From Halichondria panicea (Eukaryota; Porifera; Demospongiae; Suberitida; Halichondriidae): a stretch of 64,000 nt of DNA. Both the position numbers and the translations under genes were made by a program. The stretch spans positions 6,139,566 to 6,203,565 of the forward strand of contig NC_087386.1 in assembly GCF_963675165.1 (NCBI RefSeq), in the 5' to 3' direction. The notes under the pieces were generated by a model. It searched no databases. It was not told the origin of the DNA and worked only from the letters and a program-made list of their open reading frames with translations. Below, one piece after another: positions 1 through 11,838 of this stretch. Positions within the stretch are counted from its first letter, which is position 1, and each line of letters opens with the position of its first letter.

Positions 1-254
1 ATCGCTAAGCGATTGTCCACTATTTGTTGTTCTATAAACCACCACATACCCACCACCTTTGGTTGCCATGGATATATGTTTTAGATAGTTCTTTTACCTA
101 CACAATGGTATCAGCAGAATTTCTTTAAAATGTTACAATCACAAAATATTCACATTTATGTACCAGTAGTAGAAAATGTACGTGTGTTTTTTTACTCTCT
201 AGACTAAAGGCGCTGTATACAGTGTTTTTAGCAAAATAAATCATATGTCACTGA

Positions 255-1239
255 TTAGTTCATCAATGGTGTCACTTCTGAAGGCTCAGCTGTGCTTGGG
301 CTCAGGAAGTTGGGAGCATGATCGGCTGTGTCCGTAGGTAGGCTGACTCTAGTGGAGGGTGGAGCAGTTCGTAGTCCTGGACCAGCCGTCTCAATATCTG
401 CTCTGTTGGCAAACCTCACATGTCTTGTTCTGCTACGAAAACTGTAGCACATGTAGCCAAAAACTAGCAATGGGAAACACGATAGAGGAGAAGATAGAAC
501 TGTCTGTGTTATCGCTATTTCAGACATAAAAACCCCCAAAAGAATACAAATATACAATCCAAACATGAATAGAATAAAGAAAAATAGAGCAAAAAATATT
601 CCTATTTCTTTCAGTACATCTCTTCTCCTTGCAATTTGCCTTCTCCATAGAGTACAAAACCATATAGTTAAAGCAACATTTCCTATGAAGCTTATTAGTA
701 CTAGTGCAGGTGGTATGACTAAATTGAGGTACAGAGCAATAGTGTTGATAGATAAATATCCCAGCACACTAACCACCGACCCGGCAAGCAATGTTATCAT
801 GACAAATATAAATTCAATAGAAAACGTGATCGATCACTCCAAGGACGCCTTCTTGAGAAACAACCACACAGTTTTGTTACCAGGGTAAAGTAGATAGAGC
901 AGACCAGTATAGCTATAATCCACAGTAAACCGCCATATGCCACATGATGTACACAAGTCTAACTTTGTTGCAAAAGTTGAACATTGACTCGTTTGGTTTG
1001 AATGCAGGAATGCTCCAAAGCCATAATGCTCCAAGCTGTAATGTAGTGATGACAGTCATGTAGACTATCCTTCTTACAAGAAAGTTAGTCTTCTTTCGAC
1101 AGATAAAGACAATATTTAAGACCATCCCAACAAAGCTCAGTGGAAACACCACTGAGAGAACTTGAACAATGAAGGCATCTGGCAGGGTTGTGTTGATGTA
1201 CCACAAATCAGGATCAAGATAGTTGCACTCCATTCTCAC
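255..1239 (-). pseudogene. 7TM receptor copy 1, two frameshifts
   Basis: This is a broken member of the intronless 7TM family that recurs through the window. The start (MRMEC at 1239), the N-glycosylation site NTT, TM1-TM2 and the loop motif VRRIVYMTVITT are intact. Comparison with the intact copies shows a single-base deletion near 944, in the sequence before TM3, and another near 815, before TM4. The reading frame is therefore split into three pieces. The C-terminal piece (255-800) still encodes TM4-TM7 and the family tail with TRHVRFANRADIETAG. I infer a recent pseudogene, because the rest of the sequence is almost unchanged. Assembly errors are the alternative. Confidence 0.85.
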
Positions 1240-3603
1240 AAACTTTCAAGTCAGCTTAGCTGTGTAAGTGATATCAGTCAAAGTATCAGTCACCTCGCTA
1301 ATTAGATTCATAAACGCGTGGGCGAAACACAGGAAGTCGTGTGCCAAATAAGTCCTTAGCAACAGAGAATCATTGTAAAGTGTGCACAGCAAAGCAAAAC
1401 AAAAGTACACAGCCAATGTTCCACGGGGCGTTTCATGCCTGCTATATGGGCCCGTTTTAATTTACAGCCTGAAATCCAACTGTTTGGTTAGATACTGCAT
1501 ATAGAAGTGCGGTAGAAAGGTGAAAATGAGCGTGGGCATGCTGAGCTAGAGATGTTGGACTGCCCATGCACGCAAAGATCTACGATTGCCTAGTCACATG
1601 ATCGAACTGGAAATTTGCAAGCAGTCTAGCTAGCTATCTTAGCTAGCTGGTCTAGATTGTGTGTTTAGATTCAGAATATTAATGTGTTTTTCTAAATGTT
1701 AGATCTAAAGTCATCAATATCATCTAGCAGGTAGCTCTGCCACCAGAGCTGGCCACGCTGGTTCCCTGACTTGCAGTAGCTTGGTGGCCAAGCTACACCT
1801 TGGCAGTGTCTCGGCATAGTCCTCAGTATAGTACAGTACAGTTGATCTGTAATTATTAACTCCGAATGCGTGGGAGAATACCTTACGTCACGATTGTGGG
1901 CTACATATCGCCCATGTTCATAAAAATCCTTGTGGATCACGCAATTTCCCGAACCAGGCCTTACTTTTTCTTAACTGTACGCCCATTTCTTTTTTTGCTG
2001 CCTCATTTTGTCTATTCTTTTTTGCCTACCTTCTATTTATACATGAACAATGACAACAGCAAGAAAAAGTAAGGCCTGGGAACTTTCAAGTCAGCTTAGC
2101 TGTGTAGTATAATTTTGATATCTATCTCAAAGTATCAGGCACCTCGCTAATTAGATTCATAAAAACATGTGGCCGGAACACGCACAGGAAGTCATGTGCA
2201 AGTAAGTCCTTATAAACAACAGAGAATCAATGTAAAGCACAGCAAAGCAAAACAAAAAGTAAACAACCAGTAATGTGTTTGGTTATAGATACTGCACATA
2301 TGGCAGCCAGCTGTCTGTAATCAGTGGGCTGGACTAGAATGGACTGCTGAAATGACCTTTTGACTTTTCTGCGTATGCGCTGTACGTGATTGTATTTACT
2401 ATTTATTATGCCTCGTGGCATAGCCGAATGAGGGATACGGTAAAGCTGACTGTGTGTCTTTTTATGGGATAGGAAACGCACACTGAATTTATGTAGTGTC
2501 ATCATATTCCATCCTCGTTATGCCCCGCCCACTAGCATCATGCACAGACACAGTATAGCAGCTACATTAGTTTTGTAGGCAGAAATTCCACTGTATAGTC
2601 TGCGTACTAAAAGTATAGGTGAGACTATAAAGAGTTGTTTACAAAGTATAGAGGATTTTATAGAATAATAATTATAATCATGAATAATGTCATTTTAGTT
2701 CGATAACTGTAAACTTTTTTTATTGTGATTACAAATTCCATAGAGCACTCACAACGGTGCATTAACTGGTTTGTAGTTTGTAGCTACCAATAGCTATCGC
2801 TCTAGTGTAGAGCTGACTACTACTAAGTAGAATAGCAACTTTCTACGAACAGATTTTGCTATTCCTGATTCTGGAGAGACTGCATTGGCCTTCAATTGGT
2901 AAGCAAAACTAGCCTTTACTCGAGAACAAAGCCTTTGTTTGCAAGTTAGCATTGCTAGAAGTAATAATAGGTGAGTGAGTAGTTGTACTATCAAGCCATT
3001 TGCACAATACCATTGTATAGCTAGGTGAATGAATAAGCTACAAATATTATTCACAAATATTTCCCCAAAAGTTGTTGTAGTGGGAAATCATTTTAGATGA
3101 AAATGGGGTGATCGTAAAAAAAATGTGTGTAATATCAAATATCTCTGGAACTAAATCTGAACAAATTTATTTATTTAATAATTCATGTGTGAAAAAATTA
3201 GACCTTAGCCGACAAGTTTGTTTGAGTTCCATCGCTAACAAAAAGGTACCCAACAAACCTGATGCTTGAGTAATAATTGCTGTGTGTACTTATGTTAGCT
3301 AAACTATTCAGGAATGTTGTGCCAGAAGTTCCCTTACCTTAGATTACAGCAAGTCTTTTCCATCGCTAAGCGATTGTCCACTATTGAAAAATCTTGCTGT
3401 TTTATAAACCACCACATACCCACCATCTTTGGTTGCCATGGATATATGTTTTAGATCGTTCTTTTACCTACACAATGGTATCAGCAGAATTTCTTTAATC
3501 ACAAAATATTCACATTTATGTATATACATCAGTAGAAGAAAATTTACATGTGTTTTTTTACTCTCTAGACTAAAGGCACTGTATACAGTGTTCTTAGCAT
3601 ATA
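1240..3603. other. Spacer between receptor copies 1 and 2
   Basis: No convincing gene. The part next to copy 1 repeats the 5' flank seen upstream of the other receptor copies. It contains the dispersed motif with GAGGGATACGGTAAAGCTGA (around 2430). The part from about 3060 repeats the 3' flank that follows each copy (for example the block with GGTTGCCATGGATATATG). The spacers were thus duplicated together with the receptors. Confidence 0.6.
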
Positions 3604-4617
3604 TCACTGATTAGTCAACGGCGTCACTTCTGAAGGCTCAGCTGTGCTTGGGCTCAGGAAGTTGGGAGCATGATCGGCTGTGTCCGTAGGTAGGCTGACT
3701 CTAGTGGAGGGTGGAGCAGTTCGTAGTCCTAGACCAGCCGTCTCGATATCTGCTCTGTTGGCAAACCTCACATGTCTTGTTTTGCTACGAAAACTGTAGC
3801 ACAAGTAGCCAAAAACTAGCAATGGAAAACACGATAGAAAAGAACATATGACTATCTGTGTTATCACTATGTCAGGCGTAATATAATAATTAAACCCACT
3901 ACAAATATCCATTCCAATTACAAACAGAGTAAAGAAAAATAGAGCAAAAAATATTCCTATTTCTTTCAGTACATCTCTTCTCCTTGCAATTTGCCTTCTC
4001 CATAAACAAAACCATGTAATTAAAATAACATTTCCTAAGAAGCTTATTAGTACTAGTGCAGGTGGTATGACTGCAATAGATAGAGCGAGGTACAGAGAGG
4101 AGTTGCTATTGATATCTAAACAATATACCAGCACACTTAACACAATCCCGGCAAGCAATGTCGTCATGACAAATATACATTCCAATAGCAAACGCGATCG
4201 ATCACTCCAAGGAAGCCTTCTTGAGAAACAACCGCCCAGTTTTGTTACCAGGGTAAAGTAGATAGAGCAGACTTGTATAGCCGTAATCAACATTCCACCG
4301 CCATATGCCACACTGATATACACATCTTTAACTTCGTCACAAAAGTTGAACATTGACTCATCTGGTTTGAATGCAGGAATGCTCCAAAGCCAAAATGCTC
4401 CAAGCTGTAGTGTAGTGATGACAGTCAAGTAGACTATCCTTCTTACTAGAAAGTTAGTCTTCCTTCGACAGAGAAACACAATATTCAACACCGTCCCAAC
4501 AAAGCTCAGTGGAAACACCACCGAGAGAACTACTGCTTGAGCAATGAAGACATCTGGCAAGGTTGTGTTGATATTTGGAGGATATGAATACCTTGAATCA
4601 AGATATCTGCAATCCAT
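3604..4617 (-). CDS. Intact intronless 7TM receptor, copy 2
   Basis: A 337-residue single-exon protein. Seven hydrophobic segments are visible at roughly residues 25-52, 63-85, 95-127, 146-169, 178-208, 225-247 and 254-280. The outer N-terminus is short and has an N-glycosylation site (NINTT). Basic loops (CRRKTN, FSRRLPWSDRSR, WRRQIARRRD) fit a cytoplasmic side, as expected for a G-protein-coupled receptor-like topology. The C-terminal tail of about 57 residues is the most conserved part of the family (TRHVRFANRADIETAG, then a Ser/Thr/Pro-rich stretch ending EVTPL). I do not recognise a DRY or NPxxY motif, so the assignment to a named GPCR class is open. Ligand and function are unknown. Neighbouring copies show tandem duplication. 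The start is the first ATG and aligns with the other copies. Confidence 0.8.
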   Translation of the reverse strand: MDCRYLDSRYSYPPNINTTLPDVFIAQAVVLSVVFPLSFVGTVLNIVFLCRRKTNFLVRRIVYLTVITTLQLGAFWLWSIPAFKPDESMFNFCDEVKDVYISVAYGGGMLITAIQVCSIYFTLVTKLGGCFSRRLPWSDRSRLLLECIFVMTTLLAGIVLSVLVYCLDINSNSSLYLALSIAVIPPALVLISFLGNVILITWFCLWRRQIARRRDVLKEIGIFFALFFFTLFVIGMDICSGFNYYITPDIVITQIVICSFLSCFPLLVFGYLCYSFRSKTRHVRFANRADIETAGLGLRTAPPSTRVSLPTDTADHAPNFLSPSTAEPSEVTPLTNQ

Positions 4618-5458
4618 TCTACAAACTTTAAAGTCAGCTTAGCTGTGTAGATATAATTTGATATCAGTCAAAGTATCAGGCACCTCGCTAATTAGATTCA
4701 TAAACATGTGGGCTGAACACAGGTCATGTGCAAATAAGTCCTTAGCAACAGAGAATCACTGTAAATTAAAGCACAGCAAAGCAAAACAAAAATACACAGC
4801 TAATAATCCACGGAGCATTTTATGCCTCTTACAGGCCCATTACAGCCCAAAATCCATGTGCATGGTGTATTCAATTGTTTGGTTAGATACTGCATAGCAG
4901 CCGGCTTTCTGTAATCGGTGGACTGGACTACTTAGAATGGACTACCGAAATGACCTTTTGACCTTTCTGTGTATGCGCAGTACGTGATTGTACTTTGCTA
5001 TTTATAAGCGTAGCCGCACGAGGGATACTGTATATAAAGCTGTCTGTCTGTCTTTTTATAGGATAGGAAACGCTAATGTAGTGTCGTCATGTTCCATCCT
5101 CGTTATGCCCCGCCCACTAGCATCATGCACAGACACAGTACAGAGGAGGTACGACAGGCGCGGTGCAGCTCAGGCAATTAACAATAATTATCCGCCCACG
5201 CCCCGCCCACCACGTATGTTTTTGCTGAGAGTAATCAGAGGCTAATTGCTTGAGCTGCACCGCGCCTATCGGACCTCCTCTGGACACAGTAAAATCGTAG
5301 TTTTTGCAAAAAAATGAATAGACAAACAGAAACTAAAAGTACCTGAGTATAACTTGTTTAAGGTTACGGTCAACCGTTTGCTCATTAATTATTCATGAGC
5401 TAGATCTAGTGATCTTTTCCAGCTAGAATGAGCTGGAAGTCCAGCTGAAACGCAGTAG
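4618..5458. other. Spacer with duplicated receptor 5' flank
   Basis: No gene seen. It holds the family 5' flank (the block around CACCTCGCTAATTAGATTCA) and a 142 bp inverted-repeat transposon at 5141-5282, listed separately. Confidence 0.55.
5141..5282. mobile_element. 142 bp MITE, CAGAGGAGG family
   Basis: The ends are inverted repeats (CAGAGGAGGTACGACAGGCG against its near reverse complement at the right). The element is flanked by a perfect 9 bp duplication GACACAGTA at 5132-5140 and 5283-5291. A second member lies at 62274-62436. A 9 bp target duplication is typical of Mutator-like elements, so a non-autonomous MULE is the likely class (inference). Confidence 0.8.
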
Positions 5459-6052
5459 TCATTTCATGGCTCGAATAGACATTTTTATTAGTGCAGATGG
5501 TATGACTATAATAATTAGAAAGAAGTACAGAGCGAAGTTTTTTACTCCGATATATAAACAATATGCCACCACACTAAACACCAACCCGGCAAGCAATGTT
5601 ATCATGACAAATATACATTCCAATAGCAAACGCGATCGATCACTCCAAGGACGCCTTCTTGAGAAACAACCGCCCAGTTTTGTTACCAGAGTAAAGTAGA
5701 TAGAGCAGACCAGTAGAGCTGTAATCCACATTTCACCACTACTTGCCACACTGACGTACACATCTCTAACTTGGTAACAAAAGTTGAACATTGACTCATC
5801 TGGTTTGAATGCAGGAATGCTCCAAAGCCATAATGCTCCAAGCTGTAGTGTAGTGATGACAGTCGTATGTAGACTATCTAGAAAGTTAGTCTTCCTTCGA
5901 CAGATAAACACAATATTCAACACCATCCCAACAAAGCTCAATGGAAACACCACTGAGAGAACTACTGCTTGAGCAATGAAGACACCTGGCAGGGTTGTGT
6001 TGATATTTGGATAGCTCGAATTAGAATCAAGATAGCTGCACTCCATTCTCAC
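5459..6052 (-). pseudogene. 7TM receptor copy 3, 3'-truncated
   Basis: The N-terminus, TM1 and TM2-TM5 of the family are present, starting with MRMEC at 6052. Two defects are visible. A short deletion removes the VRRIVYM residues before TM2. After TM5 (IIIVIPSAL) the sequence leaves the family and stops within ten codons, so TM6, TM7 and the conserved tail are missing. The product could not form a seven-helix receptor. Confidence 0.8.
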
Positions 6053-7835
6053 AAATTTTGAAGTAAGCTTTGCTGTGTAGCTATAGGTTGATATCAGTCA
6101 AAGTGATCAGGCACCTCGCTAATAAACATGTGGGCTGAACACAGGTCATGTGCAAGTAATTTGTATAAGTCCTTAACAACAGAGTAAATTAAAGCACAGC
6201 AAAGCAAAACTAAAATACATGCACATGCAGCCAATAATCCACAGGGCGTTTCATGCCTGTTACGTGCCCGTTACAGACCAAAATCTACGTACACGGTGTA
6301 TTCAACTCTTTAGTTATATAGATACTGCATAGCAGCCGGCTGTCTGTAATCGGTGGACTGGACTACTTAGAATGGACTATTGGAATGACCCTTTGACCTT
6401 TCTGTGTATGCGCATGCAGTACGTTATTGTACTTTGCTATTTATTATGTCTCGAGGCGTAGCCGCATGAGGTATACGGTAAAGCTGACTGTATGTCTTTT
6501 TATAGGATAGGAAACGCACACTGAGTTTATGTAGTGTCGTCATTATTCCATTCTCGTTATGCCCCGCCCACTAGCATCATGCACAGACACAGTATAGCAG
6601 CTACATTAGTTGTCCTGGCAGAAATTCCACTGTAGTCTGTATACTAAAAGTAACTATAGGTGAGACTATAAAGAGTTGTTTCCAATTAATGTTACAAACT
6701 ATAGAGGATTTTATATATCTGCAAGAATATGAATAAAGTCATTAACAAGACTAATTTAATAACGTACAGCTGGTAATTTTCGTGGGGCAAAATATTCGTG
6801 GTTTTTGTGGTTCTAATAATCTCAATTATCTGGCCCTCCATTTTCTGCAACCTCGGCTTGGCAATTTTCACTTCAGAAAATGGGTGTGTCCCTTAAATGC
6901 GCATGCGCATTGCAGCTGTTACTATGGAAACAATCCTGATTATCTTCTGAGCATGTGCAGGCGGTTATCACTTAAATTGGTGGATCAAGGCGTGGTTTAT
7001 CCATTCAATTATCCGGCGGCCTGCCTCTGGAACCCAGGTGTCCGGATAATCAAGGTTCTACTGTACCAAACTGTTCCGAAAATGCCAACGACAGAATATA
7101 AGCACAGGCTGTGGTTACTACAGTTGTAGATCCTAGTCAGCATATTGTTTTTCCGCTTTCGGTCTACAATAATTATTAAATGACAGCTGGTGTACAGTGC
7201 GTCCAGTCTAGAGAGTAAAATACCACAATAGGGTGAGTAGTTGTACTTAAATGTATCTCAAGATTTGCACAATACCATTGTATATAGGTGAATGAATAAG
7301 CAGATACAACATTATTCAAAAATATTTCCCCAAAAGTTGTTGTAGTGGGAAATCATTTTAGGTGAAAATGAGAGTGATTTCATATCACAAGTTTGACATT
7401 TTATTTAACAATTCATGTGTAGACTTTAGCCGACAAATTTGCTTGAGTTCCATCGCTATAAGCAAAAAGTTATCCAAATAATAATTGATTAGTAATCAGT
7501 TTATGTACTTATGTTAGCTAAACTATTCAGGAATGTTGTGTCAAAGTTCCCTTACCTTAGCCGACAACAAGTCTTTTCCATCGCTATATATATAAGCGAT
7601 TGTTCACTATTGAAAAATCTTGTTTTATAAACCACCATATACCCACCACATTTGGTTGCCATGGATATATGTTTGGATATGTTTTAGATTGTTCTTTTAC
7701 CTACACAATGGTATCAGCAAAATTTCTTTAAAATGTTACATCACAAAATATTCACATTTATATATACCAGTGGAAACAAATTTACGTTTTTTTGCTCTCT
7801 AGACTGTATAATTATAGCATATTATATGTCACTGA
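6053..7835. other. Spacer with receptor flanks and dispersed repeats
   Basis: No gene seen. It carries the duplicated 5' flank, a pogo-like repeat at about 6815-7065, and the 3' flank block that precedes each receptor tail. Confidence 0.5.
6815..7065. repeat. Pogo-like non-autonomous repeat, copy A
   Basis: The right end reads, in reverse complement, CAGTAGAACCTTGATTATC preceded by TA. This is the type of terminus and target (TA) found on pogo/Tigger-like elements. Related copies occur near 8430-8693, 28235-28508 and 31050-31316, sharing the inner part with CCTTAAATGCGCATG. The left boundary is approximate. Confidence 0.5.
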
Positions 7836-8027
7836 TTAGTTTATCAATGGTGTCACTTCTGAAGGCTCAGCTGTGCTAGGGCTCAGGAAGTTGGGAGCAT
7901 GATCGGCTGTGTCCGTAGGTAGGCTGACTCTAGTGGAGGGTGGAGCAGTTCGTAGTCCTGGACCAGCCGTCTCGATATCTGCTCTGTTGGCAAACCTCAC
8001 ATGTCTCGTTATGAAAACCAGTAAATC
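7836..8027 (-). pseudogene. 7TM receptor copy 4, C-tail remnant only
   Basis: Only the last ~55 codons of the receptor family remain (from TRHVRFANRADIETAG to EVTPL and stop). Upstream the sequence has no relation to the receptor. All membrane segments are missing. It shows how often the 3' end has been copied without the rest. Confidence 0.8.
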
Positions 8028-8429
8028 ATGAATTATAGATACTGTGAACATATTTAAGACCCATAAATGGATGGTCAGGATACCTAAACCATTGAACAAT
8101 TATGTGATGAAGTCTAGGACCTTAGCTGTACAAGATTACTGTTTTATTACTCTAACCGATTACCCACTATAACAATTTGCTGTTGTTCTATTAATCATCA
8201 CAAACCCACCACCTTATGTTTCCATGGAAAAATTTTTGGGTATGTTGTAGCTTGGTCATTCACCTACACATTAGTGTCAACACCATTTCTTAGAAATGTT
8301 CCACTCGAAAGATATTTACATTTAAGTACAGCTACTCACAAATTTGTGGTATACTCGCATCACCATGGAGCAGTTGTAGTTATAAAATTCTATGGCTTAA
8401 AAATGAATTATTTTGACCACCAACCGCAT

Positions 8430-8693
8430 TCAATCATCTGGCCCTCCATTATTTGGAACGTTGATTATCAGGCTTGGCAACTTTCTTTCATTTTAATAAT
8501 TCAGAAAATGGGCGTATCCTTTAAATGTGCATGCGCAATACAGCTGTTACTATGGAGACAAGCCTGCTTATCTTTTGAGCATGCGCGGGCAACCATGCTG
8601 TTCATCACTTAAGTGGGTGCGGTTTATCCATTCAATTATCCGGTTATCCAGCAATCTGAACCAAGGTTTCCGGATAATCGAGGTTCTACTGTA
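8430..8693. repeat. Pogo-like non-autonomous repeat, copy B
   Basis: Same family as at 6815. The right terminus (reverse complement CAGTAGAACCTCGATTATC) is followed by TA. The left end is approximate. No coding capacity. Confidence 0.5.
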
Positions 8694-8911
8694 CCAAACT
8701 GTTCCAAAAATTCCAACCACAGAATATTAGAGCAGGGCTGTGGTTGTCTATAAGGGAAGGCTATGGTTTACTACATGCAGTTGTAGATTTTCATTTGATC
8801 TCTATGGCTTTCATTCTACAATATTATTTCAGTAAAATGACAGCTGATTATACATAATGTACATTGTACATATTTTTAGCAAAATAAATGTGTCCTATTA
8901 TATGTCACTGA

Positions 8912-9940
8912 TTAGTTTATCAATGGTGTCACTTCTGAAGGCTCAGCTGTACTTGGGCTCAGGAAGTTGGGAGCATGATCGGCTGTGTCCGTAGGTAGAC
9001 TGACTCTAGTGGAGGGTGGAGCAGTTCGTAGTCCTGGACCAGCCGTCTCGATATCTGCTCTGTTGGCAAACCTCACATGTCTTGTTCTGCTACGAAAACT
9101 GTAGCACATGTAGCCAAAAACTAGCAATGGGAAACACGATAGAGGAGGAGATAGAACTATCTGTGTTATTACTAAGGCAGGCGTAAAAAAATGAAACAAC
9201 ACACTGCAAAGATCCAATCCAAACACAAACAGAGTAAAGAAAAATAGAGCAAAGAATATTCCTATTTCTTTCAGTACATCTCTTCTCCTTGCAATTTGCC
9301 TTCTCCATAGAGTACAAAACCATATAGTTAAAATAACATTTCCTATGAAGCTTATTAGTACTATTGCAGGTGGTATGACTATAATAATTATTTGCAGAGG
9401 AAAGTTGTCAAATTCGTTCAAATATAAATATGCCAGCACATTTAACACCGACCCGGCAAGCAATGTTATCATGACAAATGTAAATTCCAATAGCAAACGT
9501 GATCGATCACTCCAAGGACGCCTTCTTGAGAAACAACCACACAGTTTTGTTACTAGGGTAAAGTAGATAGAGCAGACCAGTATAGCCGTAATCCACACTA
9601 AACCGATATCTGCCGCACTGGTGTACACTTGTTCAACTTCGTCACAAAAGTTGAACATTGACTCATCTCGTTTGAATGCAGGAATGCTCCAAAGCCATAA
9701 TGCTCCAAGCTGTAGTGTAGTGATGACAGTCACGTAGACTATCCTTCTTACTAGAAAGTTAGTCTTCCTTCGACAGACAAACACAATGTTTAAGACCATC
9801 CCAACAAAGCTCAATGGAAACACCACTGAGAGAACTACTGCTTGAACAATGAAGACATCTGGCAGGGTTATGTTGATAGTTGGAAGAAATGGATACCACG
9901 GATTAGGATCAGGATTAAGATAGCTGCACTCCATTCTCAC
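8912..9940 (-). CDS. Intact intronless 7TM receptor, copy 5
   Basis: A 342-residue single-exon receptor with the same layout as copy 2: glycosylated short N-terminus (NITLPD), seven membrane segments, basic inner loops (WRRQIARRRDVLKEIG) and the conserved tail. The extracellular N-terminus and the loop after TM6 (LDLCSVLFHFFTPALV) differ most from the other intact copies, while the tail is nearly identical. That pattern would fit a receptor family whose outer parts diversify while the cytoplasmic coupling part is conserved (inference). No intron is seen, and the start aligns with the other copies. Confidence 0.8.
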   Translation of the reverse strand: MRMECSYLNPDPNPWYPFLPTINITLPDVFIVQAVVLSVVFPLSFVGMVLNIVFVCRRKTNFLVRRIVYVTVITTLQLGALWLWSIPAFKRDESMFNFCDEVEQVYTSAADIGLVWITAILVCSIYFTLVTKLCGCFSRRRPWSDRSRLLLEFTFVMITLLAGSVLNVLAYLYLNEFDNFPLQIIIIVIPPAIVLISFIGNVILTIWFCTLWRRQIARRRDVLKEIGIFFALFFFTLFVFGLDLCSVLFHFFTPALVITQIVLSPPLSCFPLLVFGYMCYSFRSRTRHVRFANRADIETAGPGLRTAPPSTRVSLPTDTADHAPNFLSPSTAEPSEVTPLIN

Positions 9941-10707
9941 AAACTTTCAAGTCAGCTTAGCTGTGTAGATATAATTTTGATATCAGTCAAAGTTCAAGGA
10001 TCAGGCACCTCGCTAATTAGATTCATAAACATGTGGTGTGGGCTAAACACAGGTCATGTGTAAGTCATTTGTAAGTCCTTAGCAACAGAGAATCAATGTA
10101 AATGTAAATTAAAGCACAGCAAAGCAAAACAAAAATACACAGCCGATAATCCACGAGGCGTTTCATGTCTGTTACGGGCCCGTTTTACAGTCTAAAATCC
10201 ACGTGGTATATTCAATTGTTTGGTTAGATACTGCATATATAATTATAGCAGCCGGCTGTCTGTAATTGGTGGACTGGACTGCTGAAATGACCTTTTGACC
10301 TTTCTGCGTATGCGCAGTACGTGATTTTACTTTGCTATTTATTACGCTTGAGTTCCATCGCTAAGCAAAAAGTTATCCAAAAAACCTGATAATTGATTAG
10401 TAATCGCTGTGTGTACTTATGTTAGCTAAACTATTCAGGAATGTTGTGCCAAAGTTCCCTTACCTTAGCCGACAACAAGTCTTTCCATCGCTATATATAT
10501 AAGCGATTGTCCACTATTGAAAAATCTTGTTTTATAAACCACCATATACCCACCACCTTTGGTTGCCATGGATATATGTTTGGATATGTTTTAGATTGTT
10601 ATCAGCAAAACTTCTTTAAATGTTACATCACAAAATATTCACATTTATATACCAGTGGAAGCAAATTTACGTTTTTTTTACTCTCTAGACTGTATAATTA
10701 TAGCATA
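9941..10707. other. Spacer between receptor copies 5 and 6
   Basis: No gene seen. The duplicated receptor 5' flank is followed directly by a duplicated 3' flank, so a whole receptor body appears to have been lost here, leaving the tail at 10708. Confidence 0.5.
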
Positions 10708-10938
10708 TTATATGTCACTGATTAGTTTATCAATGGTGTCACTTCTGAACTCAGCTGTGCTTGGGCTCAGGAAGTTGGGAGCATGATCTGCTGTGTCTGT
10801 AGGTAGGCTGACTCTAGTGGAGGGTGGAGCAGTTCGTAGTCCTGGACCAGCCGTCTCGATATCTGCTCTGTTGGCAAACCTCACATGTCTTGTTCTCCTA
10901 CGAAAACTGTAGCACATGTATAGCCAAAAACTAGCCAT
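10708..10938 (-). pseudogene. 7TM receptor copy 6, C-tail remnant
   Basis: It keeps only the end of TM7 (CYSF) and the conserved tail. A 4-base deletion near 10749 shifts the last codons (the normal ending EPSEVTPL is replaced by FRSDTIDKL). TM1-TM6 are absent. Confidence 0.8.
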
Positions 10939-11838
10939 GGAGTAATTCAGTAATTCCACTGTAGTCGACCTATATACTAAAAGTAACTAGGTGAGGAACT
11001 CACAGTGTTTTATAAAGAGTTGTTTCCAATGTTGATTTTTTATATCTGCAAGTATAATATAATCATGAATAATGTCACATTACAAGCCTAGTTAGTTCAA
11101 TAACTGTAAACTTTTTTGTTTTTTACAATCTACAGCTAATTTATATAAGCTTGTTATTATAGAATGAGAATATCTACGATAGTCTAAGACTTGTTAAAGG
11201 ATTATTTTGTTTTTTTGTCGTAGTTTTTGGAGAAAAATGAATAGACAAACAGAAACTAAAAGTACCTGAGTATAACTTGTTTAAGGAAATGATGTGAGTT
11301 TTACCCCACCCAGTTGCTATGATACAGACCCCAATCTGGTTAATATTAATTTTGAGTTGAATGATTATCTTATCTGATTGGGCGGGTACTTTAGCTAATT
11401 AAGGTCACTAATTGGAATTTTTCTTGTAGCCTAGTTTTTAGTTTCTGTAAGCTTAAAAAGTTATATTTCAGGGGTGTAAACATTTTATTTTCGCCAATTT
11501 TGCTCAGAAGCAGAGATACAGGCCTCGAGACCAGCTTTGCATTGGTGTATTCCCCGGCCACCTGGCCAGGCCACACCCAGCTAATGGGCCCCATTCATTT
11601 GGGAGGAGGGCGCCAACGTCATCCAGATACTCATGCAGTGGTTCAAGTGAGCCAGTTAATTGTAAAGGCACAGGATTCAGCAACTGTCTTAGCACGTGTA
11701 GAATTAAAAGTACAACATGGTAAAAATAAAAAGTATACAGCACAATATATTTAAAATGAACATATACATGCAGCTCTAGATGCATTGTACAGTTAAAATG
11801 TGCTAAATTAATGTGTCCAATCATAATTACGTCACTAA
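10939..11838. other. Spacer, no gene seen
   Basis: AT-rich sequence. I see no coding exon with support and no strong repeat apart from pieces of the receptor flanks at its left end. Confidence 0.4.
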